Positions 52,462 to 60,903 of a DNA stretch of 64,000 nucleotides are shown here, piece by piece. How positions within the stretch are numbered: position 1 is the first letter of the stretch; every line of letters starts with the position of its first letter. The notes beneath the pieces were generated by a model. The model worked only from the letters and a program-made list of their open reading frames with translations. It ran no database searches and was not told where the DNA came from. Origin of the DNA: Marichromatium gracile (lineage in GTDB: Bacteria > Pseudomonadota > Gammaproteobacteria > Chromatiales > Chromatiaceae); the NCBI RefSeq assembly GCF_004343155.1, contig NZ_SMDC01000002.1, positions 372,001 to 436,000 on the forward strand, written 5' to 3'. Both the position numbers and the translations under genes were made by a program.

Positions 52462-53953
52462 AGGCGCAATGGTGATGCTGGGCCAGGCGTCGCTGAGATT
52501 CGAGCGAGTATTGGCGCTGATCTTCGCGCTGCTGGGTGCCACCATCATCGCCGTCAGCAGCGTCTACTGGATGTTCGCGCTCGAACCCCTGTTGCGCGAG
52601 CACTACGAGAGCCAGTCACGCGCCTTTGCCCAGGCCCAGGCCCCGGGACTCGAGCGGCTGCTCGACGGTACGGCCCGCCCCGAGTATCTGCGTGGCGAGC
52701 TGCAGGCGGCGCTCGATGCCATCCTGCTGCTCGAGGACCAGTCGACCGGCATCGCCTTCATCCATCGCATCGAGCTGGTGCTCGACTACGACATGCTGGA
52801 TCTGCCCAAGGGGTGTCTCGACATGACGCGTGGCGACCTGGGCTGCGAGAGTTGCGTGCTGGTGCCGATCGCGCTCTATCACCCGCGCGACCATCTGCTC
52901 ATCGGGGTGGTTCGGTTCTACGCCAATCCCGAGTTCCTGCAGCAGCTGATCGCCGGGGTGCGTGGCAAACTGCTGTGGGGTGCGGGGACAATGTTGGTGC
53001 TGATCACCCTGGCCTGGGTCGGTATCAGCCGCTTGCTGCGCCGCCTCGGCGAGAGCGAGTCCAACCTGCGCAGTGTCTTCGAGGCGGCCTCTTTCCCGAT
53101 GGTGCTCCACGAGCCGGGGCGGCGCAGCCTGTCGCGGGCCAACGAGGCGGCGCGCCGTTATCTCGCGCTGGAGGGGATGGCCGGCGATCTGAACAGTGAG
53201 GACTGGCGCTATCTGCTTGCCGCCGGACTGCCGAGCGGTGATGGCGAGCAGCGCGAGATGTGTATCCCGACCGAGGACGGCGAGTTGCGCTGGGCGCTGG
53301 TGTCGACGGTCGAGCTGCGCTTCTCGGGAGGTCAGGGGCGGCTGGTGTCGCTGGTCGATGTCACCCGACTGAAGGCGATCCAGGAGGAGCTGCGCGCGGC
53401 CTCCTTCACCGATGGGTTGACCGGCCTCTACAACCGCCGCTATCTGTTCTCGATGCTGGGCAAGGAGGTGGACATGTTCCACCGCTATCATCAGCCGCTG
53501 TCGATCTTTCTCTTCGATCTCGACGACTTCAAGAAGATCAACGATCAGTACGGCCATCCGGTGGGCGACGAGGTGCTGGTGCGGGTGGCCGAGGAGCTGC
53601 GCCAGTGCGTTCGCGAGGTCGATGTGATCGGGCGTTATGGTGGCGAGGAGTTCATGGTGATCCTGCCCCATGCCCATCTCTCGGCGGCCCGTGAGGTGGC
53701 CGAGCGGATCCGGGTGCAGGTCAGCGCGCTGGGGTGGCCGCAGGCGGGGTTGCGGGTGACCATCAGTGGCGGTGTGTGCGAGTTCAACGGCGTCTCCGTC
53801 GACGCCTTCGTCAAGCTCGCCGACGACAGCCTCTATCGGGCGAAGAAGGCGGGCAAGGATCAGGTCTTGACCGATATGTCGCCAACCGGGGTTGAATTGC
53901 TCGATCAACGCCCCGACATTGGGGGCGCTCGCCAGCATGGGCGAGACGGATGA
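52454..53953 (+). CDS. Membrane diguanylate cyclase with PAS and GGDEF domains
   Basis: A 499-residue c-di-GMP synthase. Two membrane segments (about residues 14-36 and 178-198) enclose a periplasmic sensor with a Cys-rich stretch (KGCLDMTRGDLGCESC). A PAS-like domain and a GGDEF domain follow. The active site reads RYGGEEF (about residue 395) with the inhibitory-site RxxD (REVD) just before. It should be active. The ATG at 52454 lies inside the end of the YfiR-like gene, so translation is coupled. Confidence 0.92.
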   Translation: MNKGAMVMLGQASLRFERVLALIFALLGATIIAVSSVYWMFALEPLLREHYESQSRAFAQAQAPGLERLLDGTARPEYLRGELQAALDAILLLEDQSTGIAFIHRIELVLDYDMLDLPKGCLDMTRGDLGCESCVLVPIALYHPRDHLLIGVVRFYANPEFLQQLIAGVRGKLLWGAGTMLVLITLAWVGISRLLRRLGESESNLRSVFEAASFPMVLHEPGRRSLSRANEAARRYLALEGMAGDLNSEDWRYLLAAGLPSGDGEQREMCIPTEDGELRWALVSTVELRFSGGQGRLVSLVDVTRLKAIQEELRAASFTDGLTGLYNRRYLFSMLGKEVDMFHRYHQPLSIFLFDLDDFKKINDQYGHPVGDEVLVRVAEELRQCVREVDVIGRYGGEEFMVILPHAHLSAAREVAERIRVQVSALGWPQAGLRVTISGGVCEFNGVSVDAFVKLADDSLYRAKKAGKDQVLTDMSPTGVELLDQRPDIGGARQHGRDG

Positions 53954-53987
53954 ACCGACCGTCAGTTACGTTTAAGGGAGATAGTCA

Positions 53988-54455
53988 ATGAAACGCATGC
54001 CAGCCAGCGCTGTCGCCGGCGTCCTCGCCGTCGCGCTCGCCAGTGTCGCCTCCGCCGCCGAGCTCAAGCCCGAGGATCAGATCCAGTACCGTCAGGCCGG
54101 CTACAGCTTCATGGCTTGGAACATGGGTAAGATCAAGGCCAACCTCCAGGGTGACTTTGATCAGGGGCAGGTCGAGGCCGCGGCCAACGCCATCGCCGCG
54201 ATCGCCAACTCGGGCATGGGCGCGCTCTACGGTCCCGGCACCGACAAGGACGTGGGCGACGTCGAGACCGACGTCAAGCCCGAGTTCTTCGAGAACATGG
54301 AAGAGGTCGGCAAGGTGGCGCGTAACTTCATCGCCGCCGCCAACAACATGGCCGAGGTCGCCGCCGCTGGCGATCAGGCCGCGGTGCAGGATGCCTTCGG
54401 CAAGCTCGGCCAGAGCTGCAAGTCCTGTCACGACAAGTTCCGCGCCGACGACTGA
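53988..54455 (+). CDS. Cytochrome c'
   Basis: A 155-residue periplasmic haem protein of the four-helix cytochrome c' family, common in purple bacteria and able to bind NO. A signal peptide ends at ASA (about residue 23). The haem site CKSCH is at residues 144-148, near the C-terminus as usual. AGGGAGA precedes the ATG. It converges with the cytochrome b561 gene, with a shared terminator between. Confidence 0.95.
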   Translation: MKRMPASAVAGVLAVALASVASAAELKPEDQIQYRQAGYSFMAWNMGKIKANLQGDFDQGQVEAAANAIAAIANSGMGALYGPGTDKDVGDVETDVKPEFFENMEEVGKVARNFIAAANNMAEVAAAGDQAAVQDAFGKLGQSCKSCHDKFRADD

Positions 54456-54494
54456 TCGCCCGGCCCGGGTCCGGTGACGGACCCATGGAACGAC

Positions 54495-54520
54495 GAGGCC
54501 GCCTCCGGGCGGCCTCTTGC
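54495..54520. terminator. Terminator between cytochrome c' and cytochrome b561
   Basis: A perfect 9-bp stem (GAGGCCGCC at 54495-54503, GGCGGCCTC at 54508-54516) with a TCCG loop, followed by TTGCGTT. It lies between the converging genes and may serve both. Confidence 0.7.
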
Positions 54521-54529
54521 GTTATCGCC

Positions 54530-55228
54530 TCACCAGGCCGGGATGCTGCCCGGCGGTGGTGGCGGTGGCGGGGCGGGCAAGAGCCCGCCGGCGGCGATCC
54601 ACACCACCAGCGCCGCGACCAGCAGCGCGAACACCAGGGCGATCGGTCCACCGCCGCGCGCCGAGGGGATGGCGGGGTCGTCGACCTCCTTGACGCCGTT
54701 GATCATCGGGATGACCAGGTTGTTCTTGCGCACCAGGGCGTAGAACAGCATCGCCGCCACGTGCAGCGAGACCAGCGCGATGATCAGCCAGTAGGCCTGG
54801 CGGTGCAGCCCGATCAGCCAGTCGCTGACGTCCTTGGAGACCAGCGGGTAGAGCGGTCCCTCGAAGGCGATGTCGTCGTTGCCGAACAGGCCGGTGAGGG
54901 TCTGGATGGCGAGGATGCCGAGCAGCACCAGCACCGAGACCGCGCCGAGCGGGTTGTGGCCGACGCCGTGCCAGCGTCCGCGCAGGTAGTCGAGCACCGC
55001 GCGCGGGCCGCGCACGAACTGGCTGAAGCGGGCATAGGTCGAGCCGACCACCCCCCAGGTGACGCGAAAGGCGATCAGACCGGCGATCGCCAGCCCGATC
55101 CAGCCGTGCCAGGTCATCAGGTTGCCGCCGATCTCGCCGGTGACGTAGGCCGCCACCACCAGCACGAACAGCAGCCAGTGCACGGCCCGGGTCGGCAGAT
55201 CCCAGAGCCGGATACGGTATGCTTGCAT
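54530..55228 (-). CDS. Cytochrome b561-type membrane protein
   Basis: A 232-residue di-haem membrane cytochrome of the prokaryotic b561 group with about five helices. The first helix carries TRAVHWLLF; further His are in TWHGWIGLA, IGLHRQAYW and SLHVAAM. Pairing with a cytochrome c' gene is known from related purple sulfur bacteria. The C-terminus is odd: a last helix followed by a run of eight prolines (LLPAPPPPPPPGSIPAW). Confidence 0.9.
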   Translation of the reverse strand: MQAYRIRLWDLPTRAVHWLLFVLVVAAYVTGEIGGNLMTWHGWIGLAIAGLIAFRVTWGVVGSTYARFSQFVRGPRAVLDYLRGRWHGVGHNPLGAVSVLVLLGILAIQTLTGLFGNDDIAFEGPLYPLVSKDVSDWLIGLHRQAYWLIIALVSLHVAAMLFYALVRKNNLVIPMINGVKEVDDPAIPSARGGGPIALVFALLVAALVVWIAAGGLLPAPPPPPPPGSIPAW

Positions 55229-55500
55229 GATGATCGATCCATGGTTCGGTTGAGTCCGGGACGTGATCGGTCACGACCCGGATAAGGGCCGTCGCGCCTC
55301 GGGCGGCGACGGTTCCGGACGGCGGGCGCTGACGATCGTCGTTGCGCGCGCTGGCCGCGCGGCGGGACAATCCCGGCACGGGCTCGCGGCCCGCCCGCCG
55401 CGGGGTTCGACGCCCGCGCTCGCCATCAGTTTCACCCACCGGGCCGAACCCTGCCAAGCACGCCCCGGCGGACAATCGCTTTTTTCGGAGACACGACCCA

Positions 55501-56196
55501 ATGACCCCAGCAGTGGTGCTGCTCAGCGGTGGCCTCGACTCGACCACCGTGCTTGCGATCGCCAAGGACCAGGGCTTCGCCCCCCATGCGCTGTCGTTTC
55601 GCTATGGTCAGCGCCATGGCTGCGAGCTCGACGCCGCCGCGCGGGTGGCCGCGCAGCTCGGGGTGGTCGAGCATGTGATCGCCGATATCGATCTGCGTCG
55701 TTTCGGCGGCTCGGCGCTGACCGCCGACATCGCGGTGCCCAAGGGGCGCTCAGCGGAGGAGATGGACTCGGCGATCCCGGTCACCTATGTCCCGGCGCGC
55801 AACACGGTGTTTCTCTCCTTCGCCCTGGCCTGGGCCGAGACCCTGGGGGCGAGCGACATCTTCATCGGTGTCAACGCCCTCGACTACTCCGGCTATCCCG
55901 ACTGTCGCCCCGAGTACATCGCCGCTTACGAGCAGATGGCCAACCTCGCCACCGTCGCCGGGGTCGAGGGGCGTCAGCGGTTGCGGATCCACACCCCGCT
56001 GATCGACCTGACCAAGGCCGGGATCATCCAGCGCGGACTGGCGCTCGGCGTCGACTACGCCCTCACCTCCAGCTGCTACGACCCCGACGCGCACGGCCGT
56101 CCCTGCGGCGGCTGCGATTCCTGCCTGCTGCGCGCCAAGGGCTTCGCCGAGGCCGGGGTCGCCGATCCACTGCTCAACCGATTCGAGAACCCATGA
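55501..56196 (+). CDS. queC: 7-cyano-7-deazaguanine synthase QueC
   Basis: QueC makes preQ0, the queuosine precursor. The 231-residue protein has the ATP-binding loop [10 protein letters not shown], the PARNTVFLS segment and the C-terminal zinc cysteines SSCYDP...CGGCDSC. The ATG at 55501 matches the family start. It overlaps queD by 4 bp. No preQ1 riboswitch was recognised in the 272 bp upstream. Confidence 0.97.
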   Translation: MTPAVVLLSGGLDSTTVLAIAKDQGFAPHALSFRYGQRHGCELDAAARVAAQLGVVEHVIADIDLRRFGGSALTADIAVPKGRSAEEMDSAIPVTYVPARNTVFLSFALAWAETLGASDIFIGVNALDYSGYPDCRPEYIAAYEQMANLATVAGVEGRQRLRIHTPLIDLTKAGIIQRGLALGVDYALTSSCYDPDAHGRPCGGCDSCLLRAKGFAEAGVADPLLNRFENP

Positions 56197-57290
56197 CCGA
56201 ACGTCTTCTCCATGTCGCCGCCGCCCCCTTCGAGGCGGCCCGTCACGTCTCCGTGCTGCCCGCCGAGCACCGTTGCCGCGCGCTCCACGGCCACAGCTTC
56301 CTCGCCCGGGTGCGCACCGAGCTGGCGCCCGGCTGGGCGCCCTTTGCCGGCGCCGAGACCGACGCGCTGCGCGAGCGTCTCGCCGAGGCGGTCGCGCCGC
56401 TCGACTATGCCGATCTCAACACCCGGCTGCGGGTGCCCACCGACGAGAACCTGGCGCGCTGGGTGCGCGATCATCTCGCCCTCGATGGGGTCGAATCGGT
56501 CGGTATCCACAGTACCCGCGACCAGGGCGTCGACCTCGATGCCGACGGCCATTGCCATCTGTGGCGACGCTTCCGTTTCGAGTCCGCCCACCAGCTGCCC
56601 AACGTCCCCGAGGGGCACCAATGCGGGCGGATGCACGGTCACGGCTTCGAGGTCATCCTCCATGCCGACCAGACCCTGGCCGAGGATCAGGACATGGGCG
56701 TCGACTACGACTGTATCGACGCCCTCTGGGCGCCGCTCGGCGCCACCCTCGATCATGCCTGTCTCAACGACATCCCCGGGCTCGAGAACCCCACCAGCGA
56801 GATGCTCGCCGCCTGGATCTGGGCGCGGCTCAAGCCCGAGTTCGCGCCGCTGTCCTGGGTCAGCGTCTACGAGACGGCGACCGCCGGCTGCCAGTTCGAC
56901 GGCAGCAGCTACCGGATCTGGAAGGAGCAGCGCTTCGAGAGCGCGCTCAGCCTGAGCGCCGCGCCCGAGGGCGATGCGCGCCGTCGGCTGCACGGTCACA
57001 GCTATCTGCTGCGGTTGCATCTGTGTGCGCCGCTCGATCGGGTGATGGGCTGGACGGTCGACTACGGCGACGTCAAGCGGCTGTTCAAGCCGGTCTATGC
57101 GCGGCTCGACCATCACCGTCTCGACACCCTGCCGGGGATCGATCAGGCCGCGCCGGGCGCGCTGGCGCGCTGGATCCGCGCCGAGGTCGGCGATGCGCTG
57201 CCCGCGCTCGATCGGATCGACCTGCACCAGACCCCGGGTTGTGGCGCGGTGCTCAGCTGGGGGCCGCAGGGCCCGGCGCTGCCGGTATGA
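56193..57290 (+). CDS. queD: Three-domain QueD (6-carboxytetrahydropterin synthase)
   Basis: QueD makes 6-carboxytetrahydropterin from GTP-derived substrate and is usually about 120 residues. This protein has 365 residues in three tandem PTPS domains (about 1-120, 121-245, 246-365). The middle one has the full set: H133, C144, HGH 148-150, D187-H188 and E227. The first has C28 and HGH 32-34 but Tyr instead of the catalytic His (LDYADLN). The third has HGH 267-269 and DHH 306-308, but Ala replaces the catalytic Cys (A262) and Gln replaces the Glu (Q346). ATGA overlaps join it to queC and queE. Confidence 0.92.
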   Translation: MTERLLHVAAAPFEAARHVSVLPAEHRCRALHGHSFLARVRTELAPGWAPFAGAETDALRERLAEAVAPLDYADLNTRLRVPTDENLARWVRDHLALDGVESVGIHSTRDQGVDLDADGHCHLWRRFRFESAHQLPNVPEGHQCGRMHGHGFEVILHADQTLAEDQDMGVDYDCIDALWAPLGATLDHACLNDIPGLENPTSEMLAAWIWARLKPEFAPLSWVSVYETATAGCQFDGSSYRIWKEQRFESALSLSAAPEGDARRRLHGHSYLLRLHLCAPLDRVMGWTVDYGDVKRLFKPVYARLDHHRLDTLPGIDQAAPGALARWIRAEVGDALPALDRIDLHQTPGCGAVLSWGPQGPALPV

Positions 57291-57928
57291 GCTACGCGGT
57301 CAAGGAGGTCTTCTACACCCTCCAGGGCGAGGGCGCCCAGGCCGGGCGCGCGGCGGTGTTCTGTCGCTTCGCCGGTTGCAACCTGTGGTCGGGGCTGGAG
57401 CGCGATCGCGCCACCGCCCGGTGTCGCTTCTGCGATACCGATTTTCGCGGCACCGATGGCGCCGGCGGCGGGTATTTCGTCGACGCCGAGCGACTCGCCG
57501 CGCACATCGCCGCGTGCTGGCCGCGCGATGCCGACCCTCAGGCCATCCCTTATGTGGTGTGTACCGGCGGCGAGCCGGCGCTGCAGCTCGATGCCGCCCT
57601 GATCGCGGCACTGCACGCGCATGGCTTCGAGGTTGGCGTCGAGAGCAACGGCACCCTGGCACTGCCGGCGGGGATCGACTGGGTCTGTATCAGCCCCAAG
57701 GCCGGGACCGAGCTGATGGTGCGCCGTGGCGACGAACTCAAGCTGGTCTATCCGCAGCCCGGCGCCGAGCCCGAGCGCTATGTCGGACTCGCCTTCGAGC
57801 ACCGTATCCTCCAGCCGCTCGACGACGCCGAGCGCGCGGCCCACACCGAGGCCGCCGCCGCTCACTGCCTCGCCGATCCGCGCTGGCGGCTCGGCATCCA
57901 GATGCACAAGCTCGTCGGGCTGCCCTGA
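57287..57928 (+). CDS. queE: 7-carboxy-7-deazaguanine synthase QueE
   Basis: A radical-SAM enzyme of the queuosine pathway, 213 residues. The cluster cysteines lie in CRFAGCNLWSG and RCRFCDTDFRGTD, the form with a long gap seen in many gammaproteobacterial QueE proteins. VCTGGEPALQLD and CISPKAGTE are also typical. It is last in queC-queD-queE, overlapping queD by 4 bp. Confidence 0.96.
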   Translation: MSYAVKEVFYTLQGEGAQAGRAAVFCRFAGCNLWSGLERDRATARCRFCDTDFRGTDGAGGGYFVDAERLAAHIAACWPRDADPQAIPYVVCTGGEPALQLDAALIAALHAHGFEVGVESNGTLALPAGIDWVCISPKAGTELMVRRGDELKLVYPQPGAEPERYVGLAFEHRILQPLDDAERAAHTEAAAAHCLADPRWRLGIQMHKLVGLP

Positions 57929-57952
57929 GGTCGGCCGCCAGCCGCCAGCGGA

Positions 57953-58340
57953 TTGAACCGCAAAGCCGCAAAGGGCGCGCAGGGATTCAAGCTGCCAGCC
58001 ATCAGCGGCCAGCCGCCAGTGGATGGTCGGCGTCGACGATAGCGCCACTCCCCATTCGCTGTCAGCGACCGGTTGGCGTGCGTTTCCGACCAACACTCGA
58101 AGACAGGCAGTCACTGGCGGCTGGAGGCTGATCGCTGGAAGCTGCTTTGAACCGCAAAGGCCCAAAGGGCGCGCAGGGATTCAAGCTACCAGCCATCAGC
58201 GGCCAGCCGCCAGTCGATGGTCGGCGTCGACGATAGCGCCACTCCCCATTCGCTGTCAGCGACCGGTTGGCATGCGTTTCCGACCAACACTCGAAGACAG
58301 GCGGCCACTGGCGGCTGGAGGCTGATGGCTGGAAGCTCTT
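57953..58340. repeat. Two tandem copies of a 194-bp intergenic repeat
   Basis: Copy one is 57953-58146 and copy two 58147-58340. Each starts TTGAACCGCAAAG, runs through GCGCGCAGGGATTCAAGCT and GTCGGCGTCGACGATAGCGCC, and ends near GGCTGATNGCTGGAAGCT. They differ at only a few positions by eye. No gene is supported. The opening motif is shared with the block at 2890-3250. Confidence 0.8.
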
Positions 58341-58379
58341 CTCTCCTTTGCGTGCTTTGCGGTTTTGCGGTTCAATCTC

Positions 58380-58477
58380 CTGGCCGCTGGCCGCTGGCCG
58401 CTGGCCGCTGGCCGCTGGCCGCTGGCCGCTGGCCGCTGGCCGCTGGCCGCTGGCCGCTGGCCGCTGGCCGCTGGCCG
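58380..58477. repeat. Heptanucleotide tandem repeat, 14 copies of CTGGCCG
   Basis: A perfect 98-bp tract of 14 units, starting straight after an inverted copy of the family motif (TTTGCGGTTCAATCTCC). It is intergenic. It lies 229 bp before the light-harvesting start codon. Confidence 0.9.
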
Positions 58478-58527
58478 CTTTCCCTTGCGATTGGTTTCTG
58501 CCCAGGGGTGGCTGTTGTAAATCGTTA

Positions 58528-58559
58528 TTGACATTGCTTGGTGTCAATATAAGATGACA
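58528..58559 (+). promoter_or_regulatory. pucBA promoter with PpsR/CrtJ-type operator
   Basis: TTGACA (58528-58533), a 16-bp spacer and TAAGAT (58550-58555) form a sigma70-type promoter. TGTCAATATAAGATGACA (58542-58559) fits the PpsR consensus TGT-N12-ACA exactly and covers the -10 box. A second inverted repeat, TTGACA-N8-TGTCAA, spans 58528-58547. Repression of light-harvesting genes by PpsR in air is known in purple bacteria; binding here is inferred. Confidence 0.7.
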
Positions 58560-58705
58560 TGCTCAAGATCTCAGAGCGGGTCCATCCGAACGCGCGAGAC
58601 GTGTGCACGGGTGAGCCGCGCCAGCTGTCGCGGTCGGGGTCATGGCGTCTCCCTTAACGCATGATTGAGGCGGCGACATCATCTCTAACCCCTCAGGAGG
58701 CCACT

Positions 58706-58996
58706 GTGGCTGATCAAAAATCCTTCTCCGCTCCCAAGGGTGGCGCGGGCAAATCGCGCGGCGCGGCCAAGGCGGCCAACAAGCAGCAGGCACCCGCGAA
58801 GCAGCAGGCACCCGTGCAGCAGCAGGCAGCGCCGGCTCAGCAGGCTGCACCTGCAGCCGTGCAGGCGAACACGTCCGGGATCACCGAGGCGCAGGCGAAG
58901 GAGTTCCACGAACAGTTCAAGGTGACCTACACCGCGTTCGTCGGACTCGCAGCCGTCGTGCACCTGTTCCTCATCGCGACCAAGCCCTGGTTCTGA
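58706..58996 (+). CDS. pucB: Light-harvesting LH2 beta chain with long N-terminal extension
   Basis: A 96-residue antenna polypeptide, about twice the usual length. Residues about 59-96 are the standard beta chain: [20 protein letters not shown] with His68, then one membrane helix with the bacteriochlorophyll ligand His86, 18 residues on as expected, ending KPWF. Residues 1-58 are low-complexity (Ala, Gln, Pro, Lys; repeats of KQQAP and QQAAPA). The GTG start at 58706 follows CAGGAGG with 5-base spacing. pucA follows 25 bp later. Confidence 0.88.
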   Translation: MADQKSFSAPKGGAGKSRGAAKAANKQQAPAKQQAPVQQQAAPAQQAAPAAVQANTSGITEAQAKEFHEQFKVTYTAFVGLAAVVHLFLIATKPWF

Positions 58997-59021
58997 TCCC
59001 CCTCCGCAAGGACCAATCAAC

Positions 59022-59183
59022 ATGAGCGAAAACACCATGAAGCCGAGCAATCCCCAGGACGACTGGAAGATCTGGATGGTGGTCAACCCCGCGACCTGGC
59101 TGATGCCGATCCTCTACGCCGTGCTGGTGATCGCGCTGGCGGTGCACGCCGTCGTGTTCGCGGCCGGCTTCGGTTGGAACTGA
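59022..59183 (+). CDS. pucA: Light-harvesting LH2 alpha chain
   Basis: A 53-residue antenna polypeptide. The N-terminal [19 protein letters not shown] precedes one membrane helix with the bacteriochlorophyll-binding His42 (ALAVHAVVF), and the C-terminus is GFGWN. It pairs with the beta chain upstream and forms part of the peripheral antenna ring in the photosynthetic membrane. The VNPATWL segment is typical of LH2 rather than LH1 alpha chains. Confidence 0.92.
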   Translation: MSENTMKPSNPQDDWKIWMVVNPATWLMPILYAVLVIALAVHAVVFAAGFGWN

Positions 59184-59228
59184 TCGCGCGCTGAGCCGTG
59201 CCTCGCCGCGCGCGGGGTCGCCGCTCCC

Positions 59229-59263
59229 AACGGCCCTGACGGTCTGCGACCGTCGGGGCCGTT
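59229..59263 (+). terminator. Terminator of the pucBA operon
   Basis: A 16-bp stem (59229-59244 with 59248-59263, one G-T pair) and a 3-base loop, followed by GTCGTTT. It lies 45 bp after pucA. Confidence 0.8.
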
Positions 59264-59309
59264 GTCGTTTGGAAGGGCGCTGACAGCTGTCAGCGATCAG
59301 CGATCAGCG

Positions 59310-59830
59310 ATCAGAAGATTGAACCGCCAAGACGCGAAGCACGCAAAGGGGTTTGGATATGCAAGCCTCCTGCGCCGACGCGGCTCACCACTGGAGGCTG
59401 TCAGCTGGTCGCTGGAAGCTGATTCGAATCGCAAAGACACCAAGGACGCAAAGAAAGCGGCCAGCCATCAGCGGCCAGCCGCCAGTGTCGGTTTGCAGTC
59501 AACCCAGGCGGTACGAGACAAGCCCGCGCCGCTCGCTAGAGGTTGACCGCAGGAAGCCCTTCTTCCCTTCGCGTTCTTCGTGACTTTGCGGTTCAACCTT
59601 CTGGCGGCTGGCGGCTGGCGGCTGATCGCTGGAAGCTGATTCGAATCGTAAAGACACCAAGGACGCAAAGAAAGCGGCCAGCCATCAGCGGCCAGCCGCC
59701 AGTGTCGGTTTGCAGTCAACCCAGGCGGTACGAGACAAGCCCGCGCCGCTCGCTAGAGGTTGACCGCAGGAAGCCCTTCTTCCCTTCGCGCCCTTGGCGG
59801 CTTTGCGGTTCAATCTTCTGGCCGCTGGCC
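59310..59830. repeat. Intergenic repeat block with two 217-bp-spaced copies
   Basis: A unit starting GCTGGAAGCTGATTCGAATC occurs at 59411 and 59628. The two copies are nearly identical for about 180 bp, through GTCGGTTTGCAGTCAACCC and CGCTCGCTAGAGGTTGACCG. Each closes with an inverted family motif (TTTGCGGTTCAA). A degenerate forward motif (ATTGAACCGCCAAGACGC) begins near 59319. No gene is supported in the roughly 580 bp between pucA's terminator and the hydrolase. Confidence 0.8.
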
Positions 59831-59841
59831 CTCCCCGTGTC

Positions 59842-60762
59842 TCAGGCGCTCGCCCAGAAGGTGTCGAGCGCGGCGATGGTCGCCTCGGGACGCTCCCAGT
59901 GCGGCAGGCCGAGGTGCGGGGCCAGGGGCTCGCTGCGCCAGTTGGGGTGGTTGGCGATGAAGCCGGGCAGGGCGGCGAAGTCGATGTAGGGATCGCGGTC
60001 GGCGATCACCAGCACCGGCAGGTCGGTGAGCCGGCCGTAGAGACGTTCGCGCGCCTTGCGGGTAAACAGCAGGGTGGAGAGGAAGTGGAGCGGTGCGTGA
60101 TGGGCGCCGGGTTGGTGCGAGGTGGCGTGGGCGTAGTCGATCAGCGCCTGCGGCGGGGTGGCGGTGAAGGAGCGCCCGAGATAGTGACGGATGCTCGGTC
60201 GCGAGGCGACCAGGGCATAGAGCGCGCGCCCGAGCAGCGGCAGGGTGAGCACCCGGCGCAGGATCTGCCCGGTGCGCTCGCTGGGCAGTTCGCGCTCGCT
60301 GAAACCGGTCGGCGAGATCAGCGTGAGCGAGGCGACGCGCGCCGGCGCGGTGAGCGCGGCGCGGGCGGCGAACTCGCTGCTCAGCGACAGCGCCAGCAGG
60401 TCGGCGGGGGCGCCGACGACCTGTTCGAGGAACTCATGGATCGCGGTGGCGAACAGCTCGGGGGTATAGCTGCGCGCCGAGCGCTCCGAGTGGCCGAAAC
60501 CGGGCAGTTCCAGGCTGTAGACCGGACGCTTGCCACGATAGTGCTCGAACAGTGGACGGAGTTCGTAGCTGCTGGGCGCGGCGTTGATGCTGTGGATCAG
60601 TACCAGCGGGCGTCCCGTTGCGGTGGTGTCGGCGTAGTAGGCGAGCCTGCCGCCGGCAGCCTGCAAGGTGCCGCGCTGGGCGTCGAGTGCGTCGCCCAGT
60701 GTTGCGCGTTGCGCGACGTGCTGGACATCCGCTGCGGTGGAGGATTGGGCTGCGTTGCTCAT
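59842..60762 (-). CDS. Alpha/beta-fold hydrolase
   Basis: A 306-residue hydrolase. The oxyanion segment is LVLIHSINAAPSSYE; the nucleophile elbow is LSLSSEFAA (Ser about residue 127). The likely acid is in VIADRDPYID and the likely catalytic His in PHLGLPHWERPEA. No signal peptide is seen, so it is probably cytosolic. It lies between repeats and the second TonB receptor, from which it diverges. The substrate is unknown. Confidence 0.85.
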   Translation of the reverse strand: MSNAAQSSTAADVQHVAQRATLGDALDAQRGTLQAAGGRLAYYADTTATGRPLVLIHSINAAPSSYELRPLFEHYRGKRPVYSLELPGFGHSERSARSYTPELFATAIHEFLEQVVGAPADLLALSLSSEFAARAALTAPARVASLTLISPTGFSERELPSERTGQILRRVLTLPLLGRALYALVASRPSIRHYLGRSFTATPPQALIDYAHATSHQPGAHHAPLHFLSTLLFTRKARERLYGRLTDLPVLVIADRDPYIDFAALPGFIANHPNWRSEPLAPHLGLPHWERPEATIAALDTFWASA

Positions 60763-60903
60763 GGGTTGCCTCTCGGGGTGATGTTGGCGATGGCCGGATC
60801 CTACCCGATGCGACGCCCGGACGTTTATAGTGCTGCTCGATGTCGACCTCTTGGCAGAGGGGGCGATGATAGCGGGGTCGTCAGAACACGGTGGAGGCAG
60901 TCT

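Noticed and set aside
55229-55500. Possible preQ1 riboswitch before queC.
   Set aside because: The expected short hairpin with an A-rich tail was not found; the region is G/C-rich and shows no convincing fold by eye.
59794-60903. N-terminal extension of the second TonB receptor.
   Set aside because: It is antisense to the hydrolase gene; the signal peptide and receptor similarity begin at 60904.
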